Positions 45,082 through 57,926 of a stretch of 64,000 nucleotides of DNA are shown in pieces. Source of the stretch: Amorphophallus konjac (taxonomy: Eukaryota > Streptophyta > Magnoliopsida > Alismatales > Araceae); contig CM040121.1 of NCBI GenBank assembly GCA_022559845.1, forward strand, positions 569,148,140-569,212,139, given 5' to 3'. The position numbers were made by a program, and so were the translations under genes. The notes under the pieces are model-generated. The model did not search any database. It saw only the letters and a program-made list of their open reading frames with translations, and was not told the DNA's origin. How positions within the stretch are numbered: position 1 is the first letter of the stretch; the number at the start of each line of letters is the position of its first letter.

Positions 45082-46660
45082 GTTGCCCCGCCTTGGAGTC
45101 TACTTTGTAGGGGAGGGACACGTAGTGGAAATGGAACGAAGAGCATTGAAATGAAGTGGGAGTGGACTGAAAAGTAGATGCCAAGATGTGATGAGACACG
45201 CTCTCAACATTACATGGTTGGGAATCTTTCCAGAGTTTCAACGAATTAACCTCGAAGAAGGTTTTCCGAAATCAACAATTGTTTGGAAACGAAGGAAGGA
45301 GGGAAATAATGTGCGCTCAGGCACGACTCGGAAAAGGGGCCAACTTCTGTGCGTAAAAATACCTGGGGTTATGAACCTATAGGTTTCACCATTGGGGAGC
45401 AGTTACTAGCCAATGTGGAAGTGTTGCGACCAAGGTGGGTCCAATGGAGTAAAGGAAAAGGAATATTTGAGGATAAATCCAAACAAGGGTCTCTTCCAGA
45501 AAAACAGCCCAGGGTAGTCTCGAGGAAACTGAGTACTCAACTCGGAATGGAATCTCTCATATTTTGAAGTTAAGCGTAGTGGCTCTCACAATCGAATTAA
45601 GTGAATGATCCTCCATAATGATATCAAGGTCCTACATGAATGCATGCTGAGTTTAAAAGAAAAATTAAAACAAACTAAAATAGAAGATAGCCAAGTGTAG
45701 ACACGTTATTTTTGACATTTCCGTGAGTAAATCTCATATTACACTATGATGCCCCAAAGCGGCTTTCACATTTCGAGTTATTTGAATGATTTTCTATTTT
45801 TTTGGATTTTTTCATATTTTTTTTAAATTTTTCCGAAAAGCATTTTAAACGTGGCGGAGGGCCCTGTTATTTAAAAGGCGTCAGGGACTCCAGAAGCCTT
45901 CTTTAGACCATCGTGCAGCACGTGGCGGCGGCGCCGCTCCCGCCGTTCAATTTGACGTTTCAAATAAATCTAAACACAAAGACGTCTTGCTGACTAGACG
46001 TGTCTTTCAAAAGTCACGGTTAGGCACCGAAATCAATCGCTTTCTCCGTTGTCGACAGCTTTCGGCGCCATTTTGGTGGGAAAACTTTGACACGTCTTGA
46101 ATCTGGGACGCTTTAATGGAACGCGTCCCATTCTGAGACGCTTCCTTTAATTTAAATATAAGAAAAAAATATAAGAAAATATTTTTAAATTAATTGAGGC
46201 ATCTGGAAACCAGAACGCGTCCACATGAACGCGTCCCAGACCCCAGACGCGTCATTCAAAATTTTTCCTATAAATAGAGGACCCTCCCTCGAAACTAAGG
46301 AGCTTCAAATCCGACTGAGGAGGGGGAGACTCTGCTAGATCCGCTTCCAGGTCCGAGCCTTCTTCAGGGTAGGTTCTGTCGGATTTCCGGGTGCCCAGGT
46401 GCTCGCGATAGAAAGGTTGCTTCATCCGCCACGCTTCCACGTCGTCCTCATGCTGTCGAAGCTCCGTCGAATCCCGCCATAGGCAATCCTGCCGAATCCC
46501 TCCATTCTTCCCCGTAGTCGCATGCATCATTTGCCGTTTCTACTCGCATCACGCTTCTCTCTTTGAGAGGGTGCTGTTCCGTGCATTTCTACACGTGATT
46601 TCATTCATCATCTCATTTTCTTACCCTTTCGCATTCGAGAGGGGCTTTAAAACAACACCA

Positions 46661-47121
46661 ACCAGGTGTGTATTTGTTCATGCTTTCACCATTTTTTCAC
46701 AAGGGACTGATTACTACGCCTTTTGTTCTGATCCATTTGGTATTCGTTTCTTTTCTTGCAAGGGTAACCAATCAGAAGGCCCTCTTCTTCGGCCGGCCGA
46801 AAGAAGAGGAAGAAAGAATCCACACCATGTCCTATTTTTGAGGTAAACGCGACCACACTTCTCATTTTTGGGGTCCTCAGCCCCTGGCACAAACCAGGTG
46901 TGTATTTGTTCATGCTTTCACCATTTTTTCACAAGGGACTGATTACTACGCCTTTTGTTCTGATCCATTTGGTATTCGTTTCTTTTCTTGCAAGGGTAAC
47001 CAATCAGAAGGCCCTCTTCTTCGGCCGGCCGAAAGATGAGGAAGAAAGAATCCACACCATGTCCTATTTTTGAGGTAAACGCGACCACACTTCTCATTTT
47101 TGGGGTCCTCAGCCCCTGGCG
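46661..47121. repeat. Tandem duplication, 232-bp unit
   Basis: 46661-46892 is repeated almost exactly as 46893-47121. The unit begins accaggtgtgtatttg and ends gtcctcagcccctggc. Confidence 0.92.
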
Positions 47122-47149
47122 ATCACACCACCCCCACGCATGCGCTTTT

Positions 47150-47760
47150 CTATTTCTTTTGTTCCCATCCCCCATTAAACCCTTGCGGAGAGTCACTTCC
47201 CACAGCGGTTCTCCATTATGTTCATTTCTACCATTTCTATTCATTTCTGTTAAAACCCGCGCAGAGTCATTTCCCACGGCGGTTCCCGTATTGTTCTAAC
47301 CCACGCGGAGAGTCATTTCCAGAGGCAGTTCCCTTATTGTTCTTTTATTTCTGCCTGTTCTTTCATTCCTGTGTAAACCCGCGCGGAGAGTCATTTCCCG
47401 CGGCGGTTCGTTTAATTTTCGTAATTTCATTTCTGCAATTTAAATTCTGCGGTGAGTCGCTTCCCATCCCCCCGAGGTCCGCGGTGAGTCGCTTCCCACC
47501 ATGGCCGTTTAATTTTTGCAATTTCATTTCTGCTATTTAAATTCTGCACCATTCCCATCCCTCCGAGGTCCGCGGCGAGTCCCTTCCCGTCATGTCCATT
47601 TAATTTCCGCAATTTCATTTATGCAATTTAAATTCTACACCATTCCCATCCCCCCGAGGTCCGCGGTGAATCACTTCCCGCCATGGCCTTTTAATTCCTG
47701 CATTTTAATTTCAGCATCTCCCATCCCCATTTCAATTCCAGTTAAAACCCGCGGAGAGTA
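47150..47760. repeat. Degenerate minisatellite in the retroelement leader
   Basis: Repeated units combine cgcggagagtcatttccc, gcggcggttc and aatttcatttctgc. Unit lengths vary from about 60 to 130 bases. No gene is seen. Confidence 0.75.
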
Positions 47761-48236
47761 ATATCCCGCTGCGGTCCAATTCTCTCTTCTTCCATGTCTT
47801 TCCTGTCATCTCATCAAGCACGTGTGTCATTGTTCACATCCCTCAACTGCGCCCTTTCAGGCCGCTTCTTCTCTCCGCGTGACGTCGTTCATATCTTGGC
47901 GATCAAGGTGGGACCTCTTTTGCTTTCTTTGGTTACCCGTGTGTTTTCGGCACCCACGTGTGCCCCTCCACTCAGCACCCATGTGTGCGCCTTCTTATTG
48001 CGCCCACGTGCGCTATAGTTGTGCTCCCAGCAGCACTTTTGCCATTTAATTTTCATCCCTCGTGCACCACGTGCACTTCCCCCCAGTCCCTTGTGGTTTC
48101 CCGAGAGGTTTGCGTTCTTTCAGAAAGGAGAGCGGTAATATCTTGTTCTGTCTATTTTGTGTCTGCATATCTCTGTTCCCTATGTTCTGTTTGTATGTTT
48201 CATATATCTCTATTATACAACACTATATTTACATAG

Positions 48237-48241
48237 CATCC
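48237..48241. repeat. Chromovirus target-site duplication, left (catcc)
   Basis: Same as 57927-57931. Confidence 0.88.
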
Positions 48242-50338
48242 TGATGCGGGACGACTACGAGACTCGACGCGGACGAGTTGCGACCTTGGACTCTATAGGA
48301 CGACGCGACGGGTTGGACGACACGACCAGCAACAACGATATAATGCGGCACCTAAAGAGCTCCAGAAGAGGCGATGTGCCCCAAACAAGAAGTGCTAACT
48401 CACGGTCGTCCCCATCGAGGGAAGCGCGACGATCTGCACGGTTGAGTAACCGACTTTGAGTCTCGGGTGACCGGCTTGCTCTCACGCTCGGAACGAGTCG
48501 TGGGACGGGTCTCGCACTCACAACTCACAGCGGTGATGTATCGCGAGCTAGCTAGGAAAGTAACCTACTCACATGCAGCGGCATCTAGAACGCATACTAG
48601 CTAAGCAAATACGACAAAAGGGGGTGGCGAGTGTACCTCCACGCTCGGGGCGTGGGGAAGACTTCCCGGCCGAGATCCGGAACTCCCGGTATAGAAATAA
48701 TTAATAATTATAGAAATAATGCTAAACCCACTCCACGCAGGGAGGTAACAGGCGACACGTGAGATCCGGGAGCACCAATCTCGGGTTGGCGGGTAGCAGT
48801 CGATGGCGCATGGGTGGACGCGATCGGCCGGTTCAGCTCCGTTCACTCGGGCCCACCGAATGGTACGTGCGACCCGCTGCTGGTACGGCGGCGTCCGGGG
48901 CGGCTCCTGGCTGCAATGACTGACGGGGACGCTCCTGGAGTGTCCCGGGTGGATCCCCGGGAGCGGCGGTCGCCAGAGTGGAGGCGGGCGATTTCTTGGG
49001 AATTATCTCCCAATGTTGTCCCGCAGCTGTGTTTCTGTCCAGATCTGCGCGCTCCGGTGAGATCGGCTGGTACGCTCAACTCCGACGTCGGATCGGGACA
49101 CAAAAGATACCGTTTGAAAGAGGACTTGAAATCCTACAACATACTGGAACTACAGACTCGTCCAACGGTTGGATTGAAAATGGGAGTGACTGCAAACTGA
49201 CTGAGCACACTGTCCCGAAATAAAGAACAGACAGGACAGAACCTAACCCCCCTGATCAAGGGCTTTGACCAAGGATCAAATGGCCGAATTAGAACCTGAT
49301 ATTTTTATGGTGGGTAGAGGGGAGGGTGACGGAGACGCACATAGCTCATTTGTGAGATTTGGACAACATTTGATGGGTGAGAAAAATCGGCTACTAAGAT
49401 CTATCCGGCAGACTTGCACACAGGCAGATTTTGGGGAAGATGAACATGTGGATGCGAAAGGGGGCAAACGGACTCTGATCGACCTAAAAATTGAACTGGA
49501 AATGGCCTATGATGGGGGGAGCCTACCCTCAAAGTTTCGCGACGATCCAACGGTCGGATCTCCCGTACCAGTTCTTTCACCGAGCTATTGTCCTGAAACT
49601 CCGAGTTTGGGGCAACAGGAGGAAGACCGGCTCGTGGAGACTGAACGGCGGCACGAACGGCGGCGGCGGCGGTGAACGTTCACAGAAGATAGAGGAAGAA
49701 GAGAAGTAGAAGAAATATGAGGGAGATAGAAGATTTGGGATCAGATCTAGAGAGAGTTGGGGGTGGGAGGAGGAAGAACACCAAGAACACTCAAGAGGGA
49801 GAGGGGAGTGCACACCAATCAATATTCTCTTCAATTTTCTCATTAGTTCCACACAAAATACAACAAGAGACTATAAATATGAAAACCCTAGATCTAGATC
49901 TAAGGACATCCACTAACACCAAAGGACATCCACTAACATTGGTCAAGGGTGGGTAGGAGACAAGCATGGGGGACAAGGAGGGGGCATCCTCTACCCTTGT
50001 CTCCTTGGTCCAATAGTCTAACTCTTCTAGAAGCCCACCTTGGGCTTGGGCTCCTAATGGTCTTGAGGTCCAATTTAGAAATTGGACCCCTTACATGAAG
50101 TGTAGCCCATATTACAATCTTGATCCAACTAGAAGCTAAAATACAAAATACACACTAATACACTCACAATAAGCAAATACATGCTAATACACTCACAATA
50201 AACATAAGAAAGTATCAACACTCTGGTAGGATACTGTCGCCCAGCCACAAGGATGTCGATGTCGACCGAGTCGTACTGCGGGTCCGGTACTGACGGCTCG
50301 CTGAGTCGGGCCGTACTCGTGCTCTAGTGTCCTCACCA
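48242..50338 (-). repeat. Chromovirus 3' LTR
   Basis: 2,097 bp, beginning TGATGCGGGACG and ending GTCCTCACCA on +. The last ~40 codons of the integrase/chromodomain frame run into it, stopping at 50215-50217. Confidence 0.93.
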
Positions 50339-50832
50339 ATTCTCCCCGGGTGGGAGAAGCTCGACCCCGTCGAGTAAGGGTCCGGGTCGCTCTGGTACCG
50401 ATCCAGCAGATCTGGATCTATCCTCTGTAGCTCTGCCCGGGTGATCCATGTGTCATCGGACGTGGGCCGTCCCCTCCAATGCACCAAGTAGCGCTGGTAC
50501 ACTCCGCCTCGAGTAGTTATCACCTGCTCGTCTAGTATACATTCTATCTGCTCTCGCTGCTGAGGTAACAAGGCTGGAGGTGGACACTTTAGGGTGGTGT
50601 CACTCACAATGGGTGGAGACGGCTCAAAGGGCTCACTGGGTATCACCGCTGGGTCCCTATAAGTGACGAGATCCGAGACGTTGAAAGTCGAGCTGATCCC
50701 GTAATCCTCTGGCAAGTCCACAACATATGCGTTCGATCCGACTCGCCTCACTACCCGAAAGGGACCGGCACCGCGAGCATGCAACTTCTTCACGGCTCCT
50801 GAGGGAAACCGTTCAGGTCTGACCCTGATCAT
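50215..50832 (-). pseudogene. Chromovirus integrase C-terminus and chromodomain
   Basis: A 205-codon frame. It starts in the integrase C-terminal region (GPFRVVRR..YVVDLPEDYGISSTFNVSDL). A chromodomain follows (VYQRYLVHWRG..DDTWITRAEL), which directs insertion into particular chromatin. It is shifted relative to the integrase frame upstream, so a frameshift lies between 50832 and 50880. Confidence 0.9.
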
Positions 50833-50879
50833 GACAGAATCGCCCTCCTGAAACTCACGGTGGTGCCTATGGGAGTCAG

Positions 50880-52073
50880 CTAATTCTTTGTATCGTGCGT
50901 TGCTGGACTCAATGTGACGACTAATTCTTTGTAACTCACGGCTGACTCAGACACACGGGACTGGATGGGAGATGGGACTAGGTCTATGGGTCTCCTAGGT
51001 CTACGGCCAGTGACAATCTCGAAGGGGCTCATACCTGTAGACCTATTGACCGAATCGTTATAAGCAAACTCGGCCAAGGGTAAGACCAAATCCCAATCCC
51101 TGACTCGATCTCGGACAAGACACCTAAGAAGGTCCCCCAAACTCCTATTGACAACCTCAGTCTGACCATCGGTCTGGGGGTGGTATGCAGTGGAGAATTT
51201 CAGTTGGGTGCCCATCATGTGCCATAGGGTCTTCCAAAAGTAACTGGTGAATCGAACATCCCTATCTGATACTATGGTACGGGGAAGGCCAAATCTGGAG
51301 ACACAATTGGAGAAGAACAGACGGGCAACTCTAGTGGCATCCGAGGTCTTGGAGCATGGAATGAATAATGCCATCTTGGAGAATCGATCGACAACCACAA
51401 AGATCGAGTCATGCTTTCGGTGGGTGCGGGGCAATCCTAACACAAAGTCCATGCTAATGTCCTGCCATGGACTATCCGGGACGGGAAGGGGAGTATAGAG
51501 GCCGGTACTTTGCTTCCTTTGTTTGGCCATAGCACAAGTGCGGCACTGGGCCACAATACGAGCAACATCCCTCTTTAGGCTAGGCCAATAGAATCGATGT
51601 CCAACCGCCTCTATGGTCTTGTTCCGGCCAAAGTGGCCAGCAAGACCTCCCGCATGCATCTCCCACGTAAGAAAGTCACGAACAGAAGTCTGTGGGATGC
51701 ACAACTTGTCACCCCGGAATAGGTGACCCTCCTGTAACACAAACACGCTATAATCGCGCGAGGGACCATCCTGAAGGACGGCATAGATCGGACCAAAGTC
51801 TGGACAGTCAACATAAGCGTCCTTCAGCCTCTCTAGCCCTACCACCTCCACACTCATGGTGGTCAACATCATCACCCGACGACTCAGTGCGTCGGCCACC
51901 TTGTTCTTCGCCCCTGCCTTGTGCTTAAGCACAAAGGTGTACTCTTGGAGATATTCCACCCAACGACTGTGACGAGCGTTCAGCTTTTTCTGGGTATGGA
52001 GGAATCGTAAGGCCTCATGATCAGAAAAGAGGGCAAACTCCTGGTGCAATAGATAATGTCTCCAATACCTCAA
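50880..52073 (-). pseudogene. Chromovirus RNase H (C part) and integrase
   Basis: A 397-codon frame. RNase H end (FSDHEALRFL, KVADALSRR), then the integrase HHCC zinc domain (HAGGLAGHFG..H, CRTCAMAK) and DDE core with aspartates in DISMDFVLGLP and VSDRDVRF and the Glu in TDGQTEVVNR. The frame is open upstream of its first ATG to an in-frame TAG at about 52170, which separates it from the RT. Confidence 0.92.
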
Positions 52074-52169
52074 TGCCTGGACGACTGCGTAAAATTCTTT
52101 ATCATAAGTGGAATAGCGCAGTTTGGCATCGTTAAGCTTCTCGCTAAAGAATGCAATGGGGTGGGACTC

Positions 52170-53207
52170 CTAACTCAATACTCCACCAATGCCTACCCCA
52201 GAAGCGTCACATGTGACCTCAAACACCTTAGAAAAATCAGGAAGTGCAAGGACAGGTGCCTGGGTCATACGCTCCTTGATGTCCTGGAATGCTGTGGCTG
52301 CAGCTTTGGTCCATACAAATGCCCCCTTCTTTATGCAATCAGTGATTGGGGCAGTGATAGAACTGAAACCACGAATGAAGCGACGGTAGAACGTCGCTAG
52401 GCCATGGAAACTCCGAACATCGTGGAGTGTGCGGGGCTCGGGCCACTCCTGGATGGCCCTAATCTTCTCCGGATCAGCGGAGACTCCATCTCTCGACACA
52501 ATAAACCCGAGGAAAGTGATATGATCAGACATGAAAGCACATTTCTTTCGGTTGGCGTATAAAGTCTCATGCCTCAACACAATGCAGACTTGCCTAAGAT
52601 GGTCTAAGTGATCCTCCCTAGTGCGGCTGTAGATAAGAATGTCGTCAAAGTAGACGACCAAGAAGACCCCTATCATAGGGCGTAAGATTTGGGTCATCAA
52701 CCGCATGAAGGTGCTAGGGGCGTTGGAAAGCCCAAAGGACATAACCAACCACTCATAAAGACCATCCTTGGTCTTGAATGCGGTCTTCCATTCATCCCCA
52801 GGCCTGATCCGCACCTGGTGATAGCCACTACGAAGGTCTATCTTTGAGAAGATAGTGGCTCCCGACATCATATCAAGTAAATCATCCAGTCGGGGAATGG
52901 GAAAATGATACTTCACCGTGATCTTGTTGATTGCACGGCTATCAATGCACATCCTCCATGTGCCATCCTTCTTCGGGGCCAATAATGCGGGAACAGCGCA
53001 AGGGCTCTTGCTGTCCCGAAGAGATCCCCGACTCATCAACTCCTCGACCTGCCGCTGTAGCTCGGCATGGTCCGTGGGACTCATCCTATAGTGGGAAAGG
53101 TTGGGCAAGGATGAGCCCGGGATGAGGTCGATCTCATGCTGGATATCCCTCACGGGTGGAAGGCCTCCCGGGAGGTCTTCGGGAAATATATCGGAGAATT
53201 CCCGCAA
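52170..53207 (-). pseudogene. Chromovirus reverse transcriptase
   Basis: A 345-codon frame with the full gypsy [21 protein letters not shown], the catalytic [18 protein letters not shown], and the start of RNase H ([17 protein letters not shown]). It ends at a TAG where the family usually has Gln; the same frame reads on into the rest of RNase H. Its upstream join to the protease is frameshifted near 53210-53270. Confidence 0.93.
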
Positions 53208-53215
53208 TATTGCAG

Positions 53216-54820
53216 CTATCTCCGGGGGATGCTCATCCTCGGACCTAGGGGCAACATCCTCACGCCCCTAACGACGACAACTAGAACGGGGTTACCCCCA
53301 GTCACCTCTTGCTCCATCTCCCTCGGACTGATCATCATCAACCTCCTGGGTGGAGGGTCCACTCTGCTAGGAGTAGTCGACAAGGTGGATGCCTGTGCCG
53401 AGGACAAAGTGGGTGGACCGGCCTTCCCCTGACCAGAAGTGGTCGTAGTGCTGGGGCCAGCTGGTCCGCGGATAGATGGGTCCTTCGGCTGGACGGGGTG
53501 GAGGGTAATCCGATGGCCATCATGGTCGAACGTGCAAGTGTTCGACCTGCCATGAAGGGTGGCATCTCGGTCAAAGAGCCAAGGCCTACCAAGGATGATA
53601 CTACCCACCTCCATAGGTAGTACATCACACCAGATCGCATCATGGTACGCTTGGAACTGCAGTGGCACCAGACACGCCAGCCTGACCGGGATGGAAGTGG
53701 AATCCACCCAAGAAACTCTATAAGGTGCAGGGTGATCCACGGGTGTCAAACCAAGGCGCTTGACGGTGCTTGTGGAAATAGCATTGATGCAACTGCCGCT
53801 ATCTATAATCACCTTGCAGGCTTTCCCTTCCAGCCTACAAAATGTGTGGAGTATGGTGGTACGACACCAATCGTCACTCACCTGAGGCTGGGCCAGGATG
53901 CACCTAACTACACCCAAATGTACGTCCTCCTGATATGAGGTACCATGGACGTCACCCTGCTCGCCCTCCAACAGCTCATCAAAGAATTCCTCGGCCAATT
54001 CTTGGTCCGGCTCGTAGCTGACTGGCACCAACTCAGGCGTGGGGTCACGGGCCGGTGTGTCGGCAATAACAAGTGCTCCCCGGGTGGGACACTTGCTGGC
54101 AAAGTGGCCAACTCCACTACAAGTGTAGCAACGGTCTCGTGTCCCATTGCCCTGAGATGTTCCACCAATCATTGGCCCCTTACCCTTGTCCTCTTGATGG
54201 ACTGGGGGTGTAGGAAGAAGAGGCCGAGCTGGTACGGCAGGCTGATAAGGCCGAGGGGCAGGGATGGGTGCCTGCGGGCGAGGGGGAGGGTCCCTCGGAG
54301 GGAAAGTGCGGAACCTAGGAGCAGTGGGGTCCTGCCGAGGGGGTTCCGGGGGACGGGCCACCGAAAACCGGCTATTAGGCGTGGTACGAGGGTCGGTCCC
54401 ACGCTGATAAGTGAACCCCGGGCGCTGGACGGGAGCGAACTCCGCCTCGAACTGTTCCAACTCTAGAGCAACCTGGTATGCGTCTTCCAAGGTGGTAACA
54501 TTGCGGCGAAATAATTCATATTGGTAGTGGGGCCGCAAACCACGACAGAAGCGCGATACAGGCATGATGCTCTCCTCCGTAACGCCACATCGTAAAAAGT
54601 ACTCGTCAAACTCCACGATGTAGTCTGACACGGATCGGTCCCCTTGGGTGAGACTCTGCCACCTATTCATATTGGTAGTGGGGCCGCAAACCACGACAGA
54701 AGCGCGATACAGGCATGATGCTCTCCTCCATAACGCCACATCGTAAAAAGTACTCGTCAAACTCCACGATGTAGTCTGACACGGATCGGTCCCCTTGGGT
54801 GAGACTCTGCCACCTATCAA
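53216..54820 (-). pseudogene. Chromovirus gag C-part, zinc knuckle and protease
   Basis: A 534-codon frame. The capsid remainder is partly doubled by a 151-bp tandem duplication. A Pro/Arg-rich linker is followed by a zinc knuckle (CYTCSGVGHFASKC, about 54090-54131) and the aspartic protease with active site DSG (KVIIDSGSCINAIS) and ILGRPWLF. Confidence 0.9.
54514..54815. repeat. 151-bp tandem duplication inside chromovirus gag
   Basis: 54514-54664 is repeated as 54665-54815 with about one difference. The unit is not a multiple of three, so it shifts the gag frame. Confidence 0.92.
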
Positions 54821-55334
54821 TAAGTCGCTGACGGTACGTGGAAGGAAGGTACTTACGCCTAAACTTGTCCTTCATCTCATCCCAAGAACCTATCTGAGGC
54901 TCATGACGCTGAAAGAGCAAGCTCTCTACATTGCTCCAGTAAGTCTGTGCTTGCCCCAACAACTTCATCTTGGCATATCTGACCCTCCGGTGGTCCGTCA
55001 TCTCGAACCACTCAAAGTACCGGTCCATGCTGGCCTCCCAATCAAGATAGATCTTGGGTTCCAAAGGCTTGGACCCATCAAACGTGGGAGGGTCCACACG
55101 GACGGTCTTGAGGATCCGTTCGTCCTCATCATCCCTATGAGGTCGGTGACCATGTCGGCGCCGGCCATTTCCCTCGTAATCGTTGTCGGACTCGTAGTCC
55201 TCAAAATGGGGGGCACGTTGCCGTTGCTCCTCAGCCCGAGGGGGTGCAAGCTGGGCAGCAGGCTCAGGCTGGGCAACATGTGCCTGAGGGGCCGGGAGAA
55301 TGCCCGGTAGGTCTCGACGAGGGGTTCTCTCCAC
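54663..55334 (-). pseudogene. Chromovirus gag capsid region
   Basis: A 223-codon frame. Pro/Ala-rich start, acidic patch, then the retrotransposon gag core (PPTFDGSKPLEPKIYLDWEA, MKLLGQAQTYW, KDKFRRKYLP, YIVEFDEYFLRC). It leaves frame in the 151-bp duplication. Confidence 0.9.
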
Positions 55335-55339
55335 ACTCT

Positions 55340-55561
55340 CTAACCTTGGACAGATCGGTCAGAAGCCTCGGCGCGGTCCTCCATGGCTTTGAATCGGCTC
55401 TCCATACGCTCGGTATGCTCCCTAAGAGTTTGCTCGGACCTATCCATGCGCTCCATGAGTAGAGCTATCATGTCCTCCAGGGAACGGCCTCCCGGGTTGG
55501 CATCTCGGTGTTCACCCATAGTGTCAGGGCGATGGTACTGGGCACCTCTACGGGTGGGCAT
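55340..55561 (-). pseudogene. Chromovirus gag N-terminus
   Basis: 73 codons from the first ATG after the primer site, with a coiled-coil-like Arg/Glu/Met-rich segment. It ends at a stop just before the capsid frame, so gag is interrupted here too. Confidence 0.65.
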
Positions 55562-55823
55562 GCAATGAGGCCTAAAGAGAACTAAGGGTGACTCACTAGA
55601 CCTATATGGATGGACCGATGCAAGTTGAGGACCCTTGACTTAAACCGATATCCGATACCTGGCGGAGTCCGGGGATCCGAAGACCCTCTCACGCGAGTGA
55701 ATCGCCTCCCTGATAGGCGTAACCTAACGGTCGGGCAACATCTTTTTATATATCGAATATTGGGATGCAATGCAACACCTTGGACAAGACTACCCTAGAC
55801 TCAAACCGGCTCTGATACCAATT

Positions 55824-57926
55824 TGATGCGAAACGACTACGAGACTCGACGCGGACGAGTTGCGACCTTGGACTCTCTATAGGACGACGCGATGGGTTAG
55901 ACGACACGACCAGCAACAACGATACAATGCGGCACCTAAAGAGCTCCAGAAGAGGCGATGTGCCCCAAACAAGAAGTGCTAACTCACGGTCGTCCCCATC
56001 GAGGGAAGCGCGACGATCTGCACGGTTGAGTAACCGGCTTTGAGTCTCGGGTGGCCTGCTTGCTCTCACGCTCGGAACGAGACATGGGACGGGTCTCGCA
56101 CTCACAACTCACAGCGGTGATGTATCGCGAGCTAGCTAGGAAAGTAACCTACTCACATGCAGCGGCATCTAGAACGCATACTAGCTAAGCAAATACGACA
56201 AAAGGGGGTGGCGAGTGTACCTCCACGCTCGGGGCGTGGGGAAGACTTCCCGGCCGAGATCCGGAACTCCCGGTACAGAAATAATTAATAATTACAGAAA
56301 TAATGCTAAACCCACTCCACGCAGGGAGGTAACAGGCGACACGTGAGATCCGGGAGCATGAATCTCGGGTTGGCGGGCAGCAGTCGATGGCGCACGGGCG
56401 GACGCGATCGGCCGGTTCAGCTCCGTTCACTCGGGCCCACCGAATGGTACGTTCGACCCGCTACTGGTACGGCGGCGTCCGGGGCGGCTCCTGGCTGCAA
56501 TGACTGACGGGGACCCTCCTGGAGTGTCCCGGGTCGATCCCCGGGAGCGGCGGTCTCCGGAGTGGAGGCGGGCGATTTCTTGGGAATTATCTCCCAATGC
56601 TGTCCCGCAGCTGTATTTCTGTCCAGATCTGCGCGCTCCGGTGAGATCGGCTGGTACGCTCAACTCCGACGTCGGATCGGGACACAAAAGATACCGTTGG
56701 AAAGAGGACTTGAAATCCTACAACATACTGGAACTACAGACTCGTCCAACGGTTGGATTGAAAATGGGAGTGACTGCAAACTGACTGAGCACACTGTCCC
56801 GAAATAAAGAACAGACAGGACAGAACCTAACCCCCCTGATCAAGGGCTTTGACCAAGGATCAAATGGCCGAATTAGGACCTGATATTTTTATGGTGGGTA
56901 GAGGGGGAAGGTGACGGAGACGCACATAGCTCATTTGTGAGATTTGGACAACATTTGATGGGTGAGAAAAATCGGCTACTAAGATCTATCCGGCAGACTT
57001 GCACATAGGCAGATTTTGGGGAAGATGAACATGTGGATGGGAAAGGGGGTAAACGGACATTGATCGACCTAAAAATTGAACTAGAAATGGCCTATGATGG
57101 GGGGAGCCTACCCTCAAAGTTTCGCGACGATCCAACGGTCGGATCTCCCGTACCAATTATTTCACCGAGCTGTTGTCCTGAAACTCCGAGTTTGGGGCAG
57201 CAGGAGGAAGACCGGCTCGTGGAGACTGAACGGCGGCACGAACGGCGGCGGCGGTGAACGTTCACAGAAGATAGAGGAAGAAGAGAAGTAGAAGAAATAT
57301 GAGGGAGATAGAAGATTTGGGATCAGATCTAGAGAGAGTTGGGGGTGGGAGGAGGAAGAACACCAAGAACACTCAAGAGGGAGAGGGAAGTGCACACCAA
57401 TCAATATTCTCTTCAATTTTCTCATTAGTTCCACACAAAATACAACAAGAGACTATAAATATGAAAACCCTAGATCTAGATCCAAGGACATCCACTAACA
57501 CCAAAGGACATCCACTAACATTGGTCAAGGGTGGGTGGGAGACAAGCATGGGGGACGAGGAGGGGGCATCCTCTACCCTTGTCTCCTTGGTCCAATAGTC
57601 CAACTCTTCTAGAAGCCCACCTTGGGCTTGGGCTCCTAATGGTCTTGAGGTCCAATTTAGAAATTGGACCCCTTACATGAAGTGTAGCCCATATTACAAT
57701 CTTGATCCAACTAGAAGCTAAAATACAAAATACACACTAATACACTCACAATAAGCAAATACATGCTAATACACTCACAATAAACATAGGAAAGTATCAA
57801 CACTCTGGTAGGGACTCCATACTGTCGCCCAGCCACAAGGATGTCGATGTCGACCGAGTCGTACTACGGGTCCGGTACCGACGGCTCGCTGAGTCGGGCC
57901 GTACTCGTGCTCTAGTGTCCTCACCA
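55824..57926 (-). repeat. Chromovirus 5' LTR
   Basis: 2,103-bp direct-repeat partner of 48242-50338. The target duplication catcc follows at 57927-57931. Confidence 0.93.

Larger units (their letters stand above)
48242..57926 (-). mobile_element. Complete Ty3/gypsy chromovirus, coding region broken
   Basis: LTRs 48242-50338 and 55824-57926, bounded TG..CA, with an identical 5-bp target duplication. A primer site TGGTATCAGAGC (initiator-Met tRNA type) lies three bases inside the 5' LTR at about 55809-55820. Gag, zinc knuckle, protease, RT, RNase H, integrase and chromodomain follow in canonical gypsy order on -. The two LTRs look nearly identical, so insertion is recent. Several stops and frameshifts mean it cannot encode its own polyprotein. 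Confidence 0.95.
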
